Shown piece by piece: positions 35,669 to 44,218 of a DNA stretch of 64,000 nt. Made by a program: the position numbers and the translations under genes. Source of the DNA: Alistipes sp. UBA934 (GTDB lineage Bacteria > Bacteroidota > Bacteroidia > Bacteroidales > Rikenellaceae); assembly GCA_002293535.1 (NCBI GenBank), contig DBDK01000007.1:37957-101956 (forward strand), written 5' to 3'. The notes under the pieces were generated by a model. The model made no database searches, was not told the origin of the DNA, and was given only the letters and a program-made list of their open reading frames with translations. The number at the start of each line of letters is the position of its first letter. Position 1 is the stretch's first letter.

Positions 35669-36238
35669 ATGCAGAATTTGATAATCTCTATAGTTTTATT
35701 ATTAAATCAATTAGGACTCGACGGGCAAGTGCCGTACGAGGCATTTGAGACCGCCGCACAGAGCTATTATGCAGTGGAAGGGCGCCAAAAGGACGTACTG
35801 ACTTTAATTGATTTTACGAAACCATCGACCGATAGACGTCTGTGGGTTATTGATATGGCTGCCGGAAAAGTGCTCTACAATACTCACGTGGCGCACGGAA
35901 GGGGGAGCGGCGATAATTATGCAACCTCGTTCTCGAACATAAGCGGCTCGAATCAAAGCTCGCTTGGGGTGTATCTGACCGAGAATACCTATATCGGTCG
36001 GAACGGATATTCTTTGGTGATCAACGGCTTGGAGGCAGGAGTGAATGACAATGCGAAAGCGCGGGCGGTGGTAATTCACGGAGCTCAGTATGCAAATCCC
36101 GAAGTGATCGAGGCTCAAGGAAGACTGGGGCGCTCGCTGGGTTGTCCGGCGTTACCTGTGGCGCTCGCAAAAGAGGTGATCGACGTGATAAAAGAGGGGT
36201 CAGTCCTCTATATATATGGCAGTAACGACAAGATCTGA
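35669..36238 (+). CDS. L,D-transpeptidase family protein (YkuD_2 type)
   Basis: 189 residues: an N-terminal hydrophobic segment (about residues 2-14) that could be a signal anchor, then a catalytic domain with LYNTHVAHGRGSG, GRNGYSLVINGLE, VVIHGAQY (histidine) and GRSLGCPALP (catalytic cysteine). It belongs to the second murein L,D-transpeptidase group. It lies 60 bases after the first transpeptidase; that gap shows no convincing promoter. The 3' end overlaps the convergent phosphopantetheinyl transferase by 39 bases. Confidence 0.82.
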   Translation: MQNLIISIVLLLNQLGLDGQVPYEAFETAAQSYYAVEGRQKDVLTLIDFTKPSTDRRLWVIDMAAGKVLYNTHVAHGRGSGDNYATSFSNISGSNQSSLGVYLTENTYIGRNGYSLVINGLEAGVNDNAKARAVVIHGAQYANPEVIEAQGRLGRSLGCPALPVALAKEVIDVIKEGSVLYIYGSNDKI

Positions 36239-36694
36239 GTGAGGGAGAATGTGAACGGAGGCGGGATCGGGCGCAGAGCCGGTGACGGATGTGTATTTGA
36301 AAGCGGCCTCCTTTTTGCACCAATCCTCTATGGAAGAGACATCCGAGTAGCGAGTTTTAAGGGTTGGCGAGATGGGGCGGTTGCGAAGTTCGATGTCTAT
36401 GGCGCAAGGGGACGGTGACCAAAGAACCGCAACCCAACCGACAGTGTGAGAAATACTTAGATAACCAATAGCTTTACCCGGCGGGGGCGCTCCAACTATT
36501 TGTGGGGCGCCGTTTTCGTTATAGGATATCGAGACATCGCGGCCAAGATGTCGGCGTACGATGGCGTGCCAAGCGAGCCATTCGGCCCGGCGGGAGACGG
36601 GTTTTAACAGGGAGGCAACAGACCATTCCTCGTCGGTAACCCAGGGGCGGAGAGGGGTCGGGTCGGTGGGCGTCCGCTGCAAGTCAAGAAACAC
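36200..36694 (-). CDS. 4'-phosphopantetheinyl transferase superfamily protein
   Basis: Transfers the phosphopantetheine arm of CoA to carrier proteins. The 164 residues include the magnesium-binding CAIDIELRNR and WCKKEAAFK motifs; the upstream SISHTVGW segment is also typical. It starts with GTG and overlaps gldE by 11 bases, so it is the last gene of the division-cluster transcript. It is on the short side for a Bacteroidetes family member. Whether it serves acyl carrier protein or another carrier cannot be told. Confidence 0.8.
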   Translation of the reverse strand: MFLDLQRTPTDPTPLRPWVTDEEWSVASLLKPVSRRAEWLAWHAIVRRHLGRDVSISYNENGAPQIVGAPPPGKAIGYLSISHTVGWVAVLWSPSPCAIDIELRNRPISPTLKTRYSDVSSIEDWCKKEAAFKYTSVTGSAPDPASVHILPHSDLVVTAIYIED

Positions 36695-37922
36695 GGTTCA
36701 CACGGATTTTTTCGATACGGCGACCCGCCATAGATATAACCGAGAGGTGGAGCCGGGCATCGCCAGGGGACGGAGCGAAATCGACCGACTCGCCCTTGCG
36801 AAGGAAGCCGTGGCGGATCTCAAGCATAAGCCCTGCGAGAGTCTCGGCATCGCCGCGAACGGGAGCGAAAAAACCTTCATCTACACCGAGGATGCGCTCG
36901 ACATCGCCGAGGTGGGTCTTACCGTCGAAAATCCATTCACCCTCGGCAGTAAGAGTGTAAAGAGCTGATTCGGAGTCACTCTCATCCGAAATCTCCCCTA
37001 CTATCTCTTCTAAAATATCTTCGAGCGAAACGAGGCCGCGAGTGGCGCCATACTCGTCTACAACGATGGCGAGGTGGCGACGACCGGCCTGGAACTCTTC
37101 GAGAAGGTCGTCGATCTTTTTGTGCTCGGGAATGAAGAGAGCCTTACGGATGAGTCTTTGCCAGGCAAAATCTTCGGATTCAGAGATATACGGCACAACG
37201 TCTTTGATATACAGGATCCCCTTGATGTGGTCGATGTTCTCCTCGAAAACCGGAATGCGAGAAAAACCCGACTCGATTATGACCTGCTTGACGTGAGCGA
37301 AATCGTCCTCGATGTCGAGTACGGTCATATCCAGACGCGGGCGCATAATTTCGCCGACCTCGCGACCGGCAAAAGATACGATACCTTCGAGAATCTGTTT
37401 TTCCTCGTCGGAATGTGCCTCGGTAACATCCAGCGCATCAGATAGTTGATCGAGAGAAAGATTTTCGCGACTCTTGCCCTTGATGCGAGAACCGGTGGTG
37501 ACGAGAAGCCACGCGGCGGGGCGGAGGATTTTTTTGAGTACGGTTATGACAGGTGCGCAGATGCGAGCGAACCGGACGCTGTTATATGTGGCAAAAACCT
37601 TGGGGAGGATCTCGCCGAAAAGGAGCAGAATGAAAGTGACGATGACCGAAGTAAACACGAATTCCCAAACGGGCGATGAAAAATCGAGGGTGCGGTCGAT
37701 GAGGAGCGCCGAAAGAATGACGATCGAGATATTGACCAAATTGTTGAGGATCAGGATAGTAGCAAGGGTGTATTCGCGGTCGTCGAGTAGGCGGGCGATC
37801 TTTTCTGAGTGAGGGATGGCATCGAGGTCGGTCTGGCGAAGAGAGAAAAGCGACGTCTCCGACGCCGAAGCGAACGCCGAACAGAAGATAAGTGCGACAA
37901 TGAGTATAAGGATCCAGATCAT
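36684..37922 (-). CDS. gldE: CNNM/CorC-type membrane protein, GldE-like
   Basis: 412 residues: an N-terminal DUF21 membrane domain with about four helices (start MIWILILIVALIFCSAFASASETSLFSL), two CBS domains (FSRIPVFEENIDHIKGILYIKD and RHLAIVVDEYGATRGLVSLEDILEEIVGEI) and a C-terminal CorC-HlyC domain. In gliding Bacteroidetes this protein is GldE; in non-gliders it is probably an ion transporter or lipoprotein-stability factor. It lies 12 bases after ftsZ on the same strand. Confidence 0.85.
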   Translation of the reverse strand: MIWILILIVALIFCSAFASASETSLFSLRQTDLDAIPHSEKIARLLDDREYTLATILILNNLVNISIVILSALLIDRTLDFSSPVWEFVFTSVIVTFILLLFGEILPKVFATYNSVRFARICAPVITVLKKILRPAAWLLVTTGSRIKGKSRENLSLDQLSDALDVTEAHSDEEKQILEGIVSFAGREVGEIMRPRLDMTVLDIEDDFAHVKQVIIESGFSRIPVFEENIDHIKGILYIKDVVPYISESEDFAWQRLIRKALFIPEHKKIDDLLEEFQAGRRHLAIVVDEYGATRGLVSLEDILEEIVGEISDESDSESALYTLTAEGEWIFDGKTHLGDVERILGVDEGFFAPVRGDAETLAGLMLEIRHGFLRKGESVDFAPSPGDARLHLSVISMAGRRIEKIRVNRVS

Positions 37923-37934
37923 AGCAGAGGCGGC

Positions 37935-39257
37935 TTACTCATCGAACAGTGAGCCGGTTTGGGGTTCTGCGGGAGCGTCTGCCTCCTTTTCGAGCGATGC
38001 CTTGGACGACGAGCCGTGGGACGAAGCGAGAGTGGCCTTACGTCGAACCCAGGCTGGAGTATTCACAAGGTGGTCGATGTTGGAGTAACGATCGGTGCCC
38101 TTCCACTGAACCGTACTGTTTTGAGGCGGGGTCTGCGGACGGAGAATACGTTCCGGTTCGGGTTCAGGGGTGGCTTCGGGAGTGAAGCGAGAAGAGGGAA
38201 AACCTGCGGGACGGTCATCGGGCTCAGGCCGGGAAACAACGATAGGCGGGGCGGACTGGTGAGCAGGAGCGGGAACGGAAATAACGTCATCGCCCGAACC
38301 GGCAAACCCGGTGGCGACGATTGTGAGTTCCAATTCGTCCTCAAGCGAAGGTTTGGATGCCGTACCCCATATAAGGTTGGCAGTCCAACCGGTGCGCTCC
38401 TGGAGATAATTACGGATAGTACCCGCCTCACGCTGAGTGACTTCGCGGTCGCCATAGGAGATATTGAGAAGGATGTTTTTGGCACCCTTAATGTCGCGAT
38501 GATTCAACAGGAGTGAACTTACGGACGCCTCGACGGCCTCCAAAGCGCGATCGGGGCCGGAAGCGCGAGCAGAACCCATAAAGGCACGACCGGAGCCGCG
38601 CATTACGGTGTTCACATCGGCAAAGTCCACGTTCACGGTGCCGTGGCCGGTGATGATCTCGGCAATACCTTTTACGGCAGTGGCCAGTACATCGTCCGCC
38701 TTCCAAAAACCCTCGAAAACGGGAAGGTCGCCATAAAGTTCGGCGATGCTATCGTTACTGAGAACAAGCAGAGAATCAGTGTATTGTCGGAGTTCCTCGA
38801 TACCGGCGCGAGCCTGAGCGGAACGGACAGGACCCTCATCGGTGTAAGGGGTGGTGACGATGGCAACGGTGAGAATATCGAGTTCGCGAGCAGCCTTGGC
38901 GATGATGGGAGATGCGCCCGTACCGGTCCCGCCGCCCATACCGGCAGTGATGAAGAGCATTTTGGTGCCCTCGGTGCGGAAAACATTGATGATATCATCG
39001 ACGCTCTCCTTGGCTGCCTGGGAACCCAGCTCAGGCTGGTTACCCGCTCCGAGGCCCGAACCCAACTGAACCTTGATGGATGCCTTGGAGTGTTCGAGTG
39101 CCTGGGCGTCGGTGTTACAAGCGAGGAAAGTGACGTCGTTAATGCCCAGATCCACCATATGGTTGAGGGCGTTACCACCCGCGCCGCCAACCCCCGCAAC
39201 CATAATTATGGAGCGCGAAACCTCGTCGAGGGCCAAATTTTTCAAGATACTGCTCAT
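37935..39257 (-). CDS. ftsZ: cell division protein FtsZ
   Basis: Tubulin-like GTPase forming the division ring; 440 residues. The GTPase domain has VAGVGGAGGNALNHM, the tubulin signature GGGTGTGASPIIAKAA near residue 112, and the conserved C-terminal half to about residue 325. A long proline- and charge-rich linker follows, with a hydrophobic HLVNTPAWVRRKAT segment that may be the partner-binding peptide. Last of the classical dcw genes here, three bases after ftsA. Confidence 0.97.
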   Translation of the reverse strand: MSSILKNLALDEVSRSIIMVAGVGGAGGNALNHMVDLGINDVTFLACNTDAQALEHSKASIKVQLGSGLGAGNQPELGSQAAKESVDDIINVFRTEGTKMLFITAGMGGGTGTGASPIIAKAARELDILTVAIVTTPYTDEGPVRSAQARAGIEELRQYTDSLLVLSNDSIAELYGDLPVFEGFWKADDVLATAVKGIAEIITGHGTVNVDFADVNTVMRGSGRAFMGSARASGPDRALEAVEASVSSLLLNHRDIKGAKNILLNISYGDREVTQREAGTIRNYLQERTGWTANLIWGTASKPSLEDELELTIVATGFAGSGDDVISVPAPAHQSAPPIVVSRPEPDDRPAGFPSSRFTPEATPEPEPERILRPQTPPQNSTVQWKGTDRYSNIDHLVNTPAWVRRKATLASSHGSSSKASLEKEADAPAEPQTGSLFDE

Positions 39258-39260
39258 AAG

Positions 39261-40619
39261 CTATAGATCTTCGTCTCCATCTAAAGTTTCCGACATAAAA
39301 CCCTCGAGCAACCTTTTCAAGGGATTGGAACGACGTGGCCTGGAGAGTTTTTCGGACTCTTCTTCCTCGACGACGGGACGGACAGGTTGCTGGGCGCGCG
39401 GCTGCGTATGGTGAGGGGCGGCTGTGTCCACGCGAGCGGGAGACGATTCTTCCAAAGCCTTAAGCAACAAGCCGATAACAGCGGAGTGAGAGGGGTCCTG
39501 TGCCAGTTCGGAGCACTCCTTGGTAACGTGAAGATCCGGCAGTGCCAGCCGAACTTCGAGACCTGTGACCTCGCGAAACAACTCGTCGATTCCATCCAGC
39601 CGGGAACCCCCGCCGGTGAGGACGATACCCCCCCGAAGCTGATCGAGCTCAAGGCCCGAATCGGCGATCTCCTTTATTACGAACTCAGCGATCTCCCGAA
39701 GACGGTGCTCTATGATAGTGGCGAGGTTGCGCTGAGAGATCTCCTGCTTGTCGCGCGGAGAACGACCGGCGATGGCGATGAGTTTGTCTGCCTTTACCTG
39801 AGGAGCCATAGCGCGCCCGAAGGTGGTCTTGAGACCCTCGACGTGCTTCTCAAGAATGCCCTGCTGATGGATGTCACGGTTGAGATCGCCTGCGCCGAAA
39901 GGAATACTACGGACATATTTGATGACCCCGTCGTGCCAAACGCAAAGATCGGTGGTACCGGCACCAAGGTCGATAACAGCCGCACCGAGCTCCTTCTCTT
40001 CGGGAAGCGTAACAGCTTCGGCGGAGACAACGGCCCCTGCAAAAGTACGCCGAGAGCGAACTCCAAGCGAGAGAAGCGTCTTTTCGAGGCGGTCGATAAG
40101 AGTGTGAGAACCAAGCACGAATCCGAAAGTTGCATTGAGCTTTTTACCAAACCTGCCCACGGGATCCTTGGTGGTGTCCCGGCCATCGATCAGGTAATGA
40201 ACAGGGAAGCGATCGAGAATGCGCAACCCCTCCTCTGCCTGAACACCGGCCATAAGACGGGTGAGGGTCTCCACATCGGACGGACGGATTTCGCCGTCGG
40301 TGTGCTCACCGGTGAGAACATATTGATCGTGGGTGGCCGAACGGACGTGACGACCAGAGGTGGCGGTGTAAAGGTCGGAAATATGCATACCGAGTCGCTG
40401 CTCGACCTCCGAGATAAGCTCCTTGATGGTCTCCGATGCCTGCTGACGATTGGTGATCTCGCCGCGAGTGATCCCCTGAAGCGGACGTGACGAAAGGTCG
40501 AGAATGGAGAGCCGTTTTTGGCCGTTGAGGTCGTTTTCGCTCTCGGTCGCGATGCCCAAAGCAAGCGTGACGCTGCCCGAACCGGCATCAAGGGCCGCTA
40601 TGTAATTTTTATTTGACAC
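39261..40619 (-). CDS. ftsA: cell division protein FtsA
   Basis: Actin-like ATPase tethering FtsZ to the membrane; 452 residues. Seen: AALDAGSGSVTLALG (phosphate 1), GAAVIDLGAGTTDLCVW (phosphate 2) and GGIVLTGGGSRLDGI (adenosine motif), with the 1C domain between. The C-terminus (LSRPRRSNPLKRLLEGFMS) is a basic amphipathic helix suited to membrane binding. It overlaps ftsQ by 11 bases. Confidence 0.96.
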   Translation of the reverse strand: MSNKNYIAALDAGSGSVTLALGIATESENDLNGQKRLSILDLSSRPLQGITRGEITNRQQASETIKELISEVEQRLGMHISDLYTATSGRHVRSATHDQYVLTGEHTDGEIRPSDVETLTRLMAGVQAEEGLRILDRFPVHYLIDGRDTTKDPVGRFGKKLNATFGFVLGSHTLIDRLEKTLLSLGVRSRRTFAGAVVSAEAVTLPEEKELGAAVIDLGAGTTDLCVWHDGVIKYVRSIPFGAGDLNRDIHQQGILEKHVEGLKTTFGRAMAPQVKADKLIAIAGRSPRDKQEISQRNLATIIEHRLREIAEFVIKEIADSGLELDQLRGGIVLTGGGSRLDGIDELFREVTGLEVRLALPDLHVTKECSELAQDPSHSAVIGLLLKALEESSPARVDTAAPHHTQPRAQQPVRPVVEEEESEKLSRPRRSNPLKRLLEGFMSETLDGDEDL

Positions 40620-41691
40620 AAATAATCTGGTCTTTATATTTTACGTCGATGTAGCTATACTCCGCAGGGACAGTGATATAAAACGTCTTTAGCTTCTGAA
40701 GCTTCTCAATTTCCGTGCCGTCCAGCTCGCCGAATGCAACCGTTTTAGGGCCGAGACGGGCTTGCAGTTCGATTTCGTTTCTCTGTCTATTTTCGCTGCC
40801 CCGGTGCACCCTGATCTCGGTAACCTGTTGGCGCCAAAAATCACTATCCTCAATGTAATTCACAAAGTTAGCGAGTTTAGGCAAAAAACGATAGCTTTCG
40901 TAAGATTTTTTTTCTTTTTGTTGCAAAGTGAGCTTTTTTTCGGCGAGATTGAGCAGAGCGTCGTCGAGATTTTTTTGCTGGTGGGTTAGAGTGGCTATCT
41001 TTTCGGCCTTGGTCTCGGCGAAACGTTCGCGACGGGCCGATCCCCAAAACCGCTTGGGGCCGCTGGCCCGAGTGGCCCGGAGGTTGGTGCGGATGGAGGC
41101 GCGTTGAGTAGTAAGAGATTGATATTCAGACTCTATGGCAGTGAATTGTTCGAGGAAATCGTTATAATTGTCGCGCTGCATTTGAGCATAATTGCCGTGG
41201 GCAGATATGGGAAACGGGAGCTCGGCGGAACCGGTTATAAGAGGGACGTGGACGTTGATTTTGTTGTCGGCCTGTTCCTCGTCAAGGATGATATGACCAT
41301 CGTCGGTGAAGTAAAAGCAGTGACCATCAGTGGTTTGTACGTGGAAAGCAGGCTGGCGACCCTCGACACGAATGGTCGTGATACCGTCGAGATTTGCCCA
41401 AACGAGAACCTTTTTCACTTCGGGATGGGAGGCGAGGTGGCGTTCGATGGCGTCGATATCGACAGCATCAAGAGGCTGACCGACAGGATTTATACCACCC
41501 TCTTGGAGCCATTTTGAGATTTTGGCAGTCGTGACAACGCGGGTATCGGCGCGATCCTCAGCGACTATTCGCAAGTCGGAGATGGTGATTTTAGCGCGTT
41601 GTCGATGGCTATGGATGGTGGCTAACGCGATGTAAGCCGCTACGGTACACCACATTATGACGATAAGAACTATATTGAGGGTACGGTTCAT
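40609..41691 (-). CDS. ftsQ: cell division protein FtsQ with large internal expansion
   Basis: Bitopic divisome protein: a membrane segment at about residues 5-25, a POTRA region (ISKWLQEGGINPVGQPL, HPEVKKVLVWANLDGITTIRVEGRQPA), then the beta domain (ELQARLGPKTVAFGELD, YIDVKYKDQIICVK). At 360 residues it is about 100 longer than I expect for Bacteroidetes FtsQ. The excess is a charged, coiled-coil-like stretch between the two domains, encoded near 40880-41170, containing a cluster of short palindromes (41018-41068). It overlaps murC as ATGA. Confidence 0.9.
   Translation of the reverse strand: MNRTLNIVLIVIMWCTVAAYIALATIHSHRQRAKITISDLRIVAEDRADTRVVTTAKISKWLQEGGINPVGQPLDAVDIDAIERHLASHPEVKKVLVWANLDGITTIRVEGRQPAFHVQTTDGHCFYFTDDGHIILDEEQADNKINVHVPLITGSAELPFPISAHGNYAQMQRDNYNDFLEQFTAIESEYQSLTTQRASIRTNLRATRASGPKRFWGSARRERFAETKAEKIATLTHQQKNLDDALLNLAEKKLTLQQKEKKSYESYRFLPKLANFVNYIEDSDFWRQQVTEIRVHRGSENRQRNEIELQARLGPKTVAFGELDGTEIEKLQKLKTFYITVPAEYSYIDVKYKDQIICVK
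41018..41068. repeat. palindrome cluster inside ftsQ
   Basis: Three adjacent inverted repeats: GCGAA-ACG-TTCGC (41018-41030), CCCCAA-AACCGC-TTGGGG (41042-41059) and GGCC-GCT-GGCC (41058-41068). They lie within the part of ftsQ that looks inserted relative to homologues. They have no sequence identity with the main palindromic repeat. Confidence 0.45.
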
Positions 41692-43094
41692 TTGTGGGCC
41701 TCTTTAGCTTTTTGAGTGATTACGGCGGCGATCTCGGCGCAGTGGTTCTCGATGTTGCCGGCGCCGAAAGTTACAACGATATCGGTGCTCATCTCCCGAA
41801 GGGCTTTTGCGAGCTCTTCTTTTGGGACGAGGTGCCACGGAATGGTCGTTTTTTCGCCGATCATTTCGGAGCCGATACCCTCGATCGGGAGCTCGCGAGC
41901 AGGATATATAGGCGTGATTAGTAGTTGGTTAGCCTGAGAAAGTGCGGCGGCGAACTCAGAGGCGAAATCGCGCGTGCGGGTGTAAAGGTGAGGTTGGAAG
42001 ATGGCGGTTATGTGGCGGTCGGGAAACATTTTGCGAAGTGAAGAGAGCGCCGCAGAAAGTTCTTCGGGGTGATGGGCATAATCATCCATATAGACGGCAG
42101 TCGGGGTGTTGATGTAGAAGTCGAATCGACGCTTAACGCCTTGGAACTCAGATAATGAATTGCGGATTTTGTTGGGATCGAGCGGCGTGTGACGGATTTT
42201 TGAGGCGGCCCAAACCATCGCCACCGCGCCGATGGCGTTTTCGAGATTGATACGACCGGGGATGCCTAATTTTATGTCGTGGATGATTCCGTCGGGAGTA
42301 ATGATATCTGTGGTGCCGTTGTCGCGGACGTGAAAGTCGGTCGAAGAATCGTCGAGTGAATAAGTGTAAGTGGTTGTGGATGAGTTTCTTATCTCTATCT
42401 GAGCTTTTTTATTGAGAATAAGCGTGCCGCCCGGACGGATGCGGTCGGTGAATTGCGTAAATGCCTCTTGAACAGCCTCATAAGTGCCATAAATGTCGAG
42501 ATGGTCGGCGTCCACGGCGGTGATTAGCGCGACGTCGGGCGAGAGGCGCAAGAAGGAGCGGTCGAACTCGTCGGCCTCGACAGCGAGGAGAGGCTTGGTG
42601 TTGGAGGAGGGCCGATCGTCAGTCTTTTCGAGGACGAGATTGCTGTTGAAATTCTTGGAAATACCGCCCAAAAAGGCATTGCCACCTCCTGTGAGACAGT
42701 GATTTAGCCAAGCGAGAAGAGTGGTGGTAGTCGTCTTACCGTGGGTGCCGGCAACCGCCATAGTGAAGTATCCGTCGGCAAGGTGGCCCAACATTTCGGA
42801 GCGTTTTTCGATCGAAAATCCGTGATCGAAGAACCAAGTAAGCTCGCGGTGATCAGACGGAACGGCGGGTGTGAAAACAACCATCGTAGAGGCCGGATCG
42901 CGAAACTCAGGCGGGATAAGCGACTCTGAATCGGTATAATGCACGAGAGCGCCCTCGGTTTCGAGCTGGCGCGTGAGCGGAGTTTCGGTGAGATCATAAC
43001 CCGCAACCTGCCAACCCTTGTGGAGGAAAAAACGGGCGAGAGCGCTCATTCCGATGCCGCCGATGCCGATGAAATATATTTTGTTAAAGCTCAT
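41688..43094 (-). CDS. murC: UDP-N-acetylmuramate--L-alanine ligase
   Basis: Adds L-alanine to UDP-MurNAc, the first peptide step of peptidoglycan. About 468 residues with the N-terminal FIGIGGIGMSALARFF, the ATP motif VAGTHGKTTTT near residue 117, VEADEFDRSF, and DDYAHHPEE in the C-terminal domain. The start at 43094 was chosen because it begins MSFNKIYFIGIGGIGMS; upstream open frame is antisense noise inside murG. It overlaps murG by 11 bases. Confidence 0.96.
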   Translation of the reverse strand: MSFNKIYFIGIGGIGMSALARFFLHKGWQVAGYDLTETPLTRQLETEGALVHYTDSESLIPPEFRDPASTMVVFTPAVPSDHRELTWFFDHGFSIEKRSEMLGHLADGYFTMAVAGTHGKTTTTTLLAWLNHCLTGGGNAFLGGISKNFNSNLVLEKTDDRPSSNTKPLLAVEADEFDRSFLRLSPDVALITAVDADHLDIYGTYEAVQEAFTQFTDRIRPGGTLILNKKAQIEIRNSSTTTYTYSLDDSSTDFHVRDNGTTDIITPDGIIHDIKLGIPGRINLENAIGAVAMVWAASKIRHTPLDPNKIRNSLSEFQGVKRRFDFYINTPTAVYMDDYAHHPEELSAALSSLRKMFPDRHITAIFQPHLYTRTRDFASEFAAALSQANQLLITPIYPARELPIEGIGSEMIGEKTTIPWHLVPKEELAKALREMSTDIVVTFGAGNIENHCAEIAAVITQKAKEAHK

Positions 43095-44214
43095 CGATGA
43101 CGATTTTTGCGATGCGGTCGGCGGAGTCAGGGATGCCGAGTTTTGAGATGTTAGCGGAAAGAGTCGCAAGGCGCTCCGAGTCGTGAACCAGCTGGAGAGC
43201 AGTAGGAATAGCGCGCTCAATGGCCTGAGAGTCAGGGCAAATTTCGGCAGCATCCTTATTCACGAGAGCCATAGCGTTTTTGGTTTGGTGATCCTCGGAA
43301 ACATTGGGCGACGGCACGAAAAGGACTGCCTTACCGAGCAAGCATAGCTCAGAAACAGTGATCGCGCCGGAGCGGGAGATAACCAGATCTGCAGCACTAT
43401 ACGCGAAATCCATACGTTCTATGAACGCGCCACGCCAGATTTTTTCCGTGGTGGGGCGGTCGGCGAGGAAGTCATCGATTCCTTTTTCGTAGTATTTTCC
43501 GGTCTGCCAAATGATTTGAACCTGCTGAGTGTCAATGATATGGTCAAGGTGGTGTTTCATCATATCGTTGAAAGTGCGGCTACCGAGCGAACCCCCGACT
43601 ACGAGAATAACAGGGAGATCGGGAGTGAAACCGAAATATTTGAGAGCCTCGGTGCGGGTGGTGGCGGAGGCGTGTGTGGTGGGGGTGCTGTCGGAGATCG
43701 CGGACAGGAACCCGGAGCGCAAAGGATTGCCGGTGAGTATGATACGGTCGGCGGGAAAGAAGCGATCCATACCATCATAGGCAACGCAAATTTTGTGGGC
43801 GCGTTTGGCCAACAGCTTGTTTGCGAGGCCGGCGTAGGAGTTCTGTTCCTGAATAATGGTGGGAATGCCGAGTCGCTGGGCGGCGCGAAGAACGGGTGCC
43901 GAGGCATAACCGCCGAAACCGACGACTACATCCGCGCCGAAGTCCTTTATGACACGGCAGGCGAGACGGAGGCTAAGAACTATCTTGAACGGCAACAAAA
44001 AGTTACGAGCATCGAGCTTACGGTGAAGTCCGTCGGTGGGAAGTCCGACGATGGGATAACCGAGTGCAGGGATCCTCTCCATCTCCATTTTGCCGAGAGC
44101 ACCGACGAAAAGCAGCTCGACCGAGTCACCGAGCTGACGTTTAAGTGCCTCAGCCACAGCGACTGCGGGGTAAATGTGGCCACCGGTGCCACCGCCGGAA
44201 AGAATTATTTTCAT
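43084..44214 (-). CDS. murG: UDP-GlcNAc:undecaprenyl-pyrophosphoryl-MurNAc-pentapeptide GlcNAc transferase
   Basis: Converts lipid I to lipid II at the inner face of the membrane. The 376 residues contain the glycine-rich SGGGTGGHIYPAVAVAEAL, VVGFGGYASAPVL and VVGGSLGSRTFND loops and the donor-binding ISRSGAITVSELCLLGKAVLFVPSP. A threonine/alanine-rich stretch after GFLSAISD looks slightly expanded. It starts four bases after ftsW. Confidence 0.95.
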   Translation of the reverse strand: MKIILSGGGTGGHIYPAVAVAEALKRQLGDSVELLFVGALGKMEMERIPALGYPIVGLPTDGLHRKLDARNFLLPFKIVLSLRLACRVIKDFGADVVVGFGGYASAPVLRAAQRLGIPTIIQEQNSYAGLANKLLAKRAHKICVAYDGMDRFFPADRIILTGNPLRSGFLSAISDSTPTTHASATTRTEALKYFGFTPDLPVILVVGGSLGSRTFNDMMKHHLDHIIDTQQVQIIWQTGKYYEKGIDDFLADRPTTEKIWRGAFIERMDFAYSAADLVISRSGAITVSELCLLGKAVLFVPSPNVSEDHQTKNAMALVNKDAAEICPDSQAIERAIPTALQLVHDSERLATLSANISKLGIPDSADRIAKIVIDEL

Positions 44215-44218
44215 AACA

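Noticed and set aside
35994..36005. GGTCGGAACG in the second L,D-transpeptidase, resembling the palindromic repeat
   Set aside because: Only the left arm and loop match, the right arm is absent, and the encoded GRNGYS segment is normal for the family.
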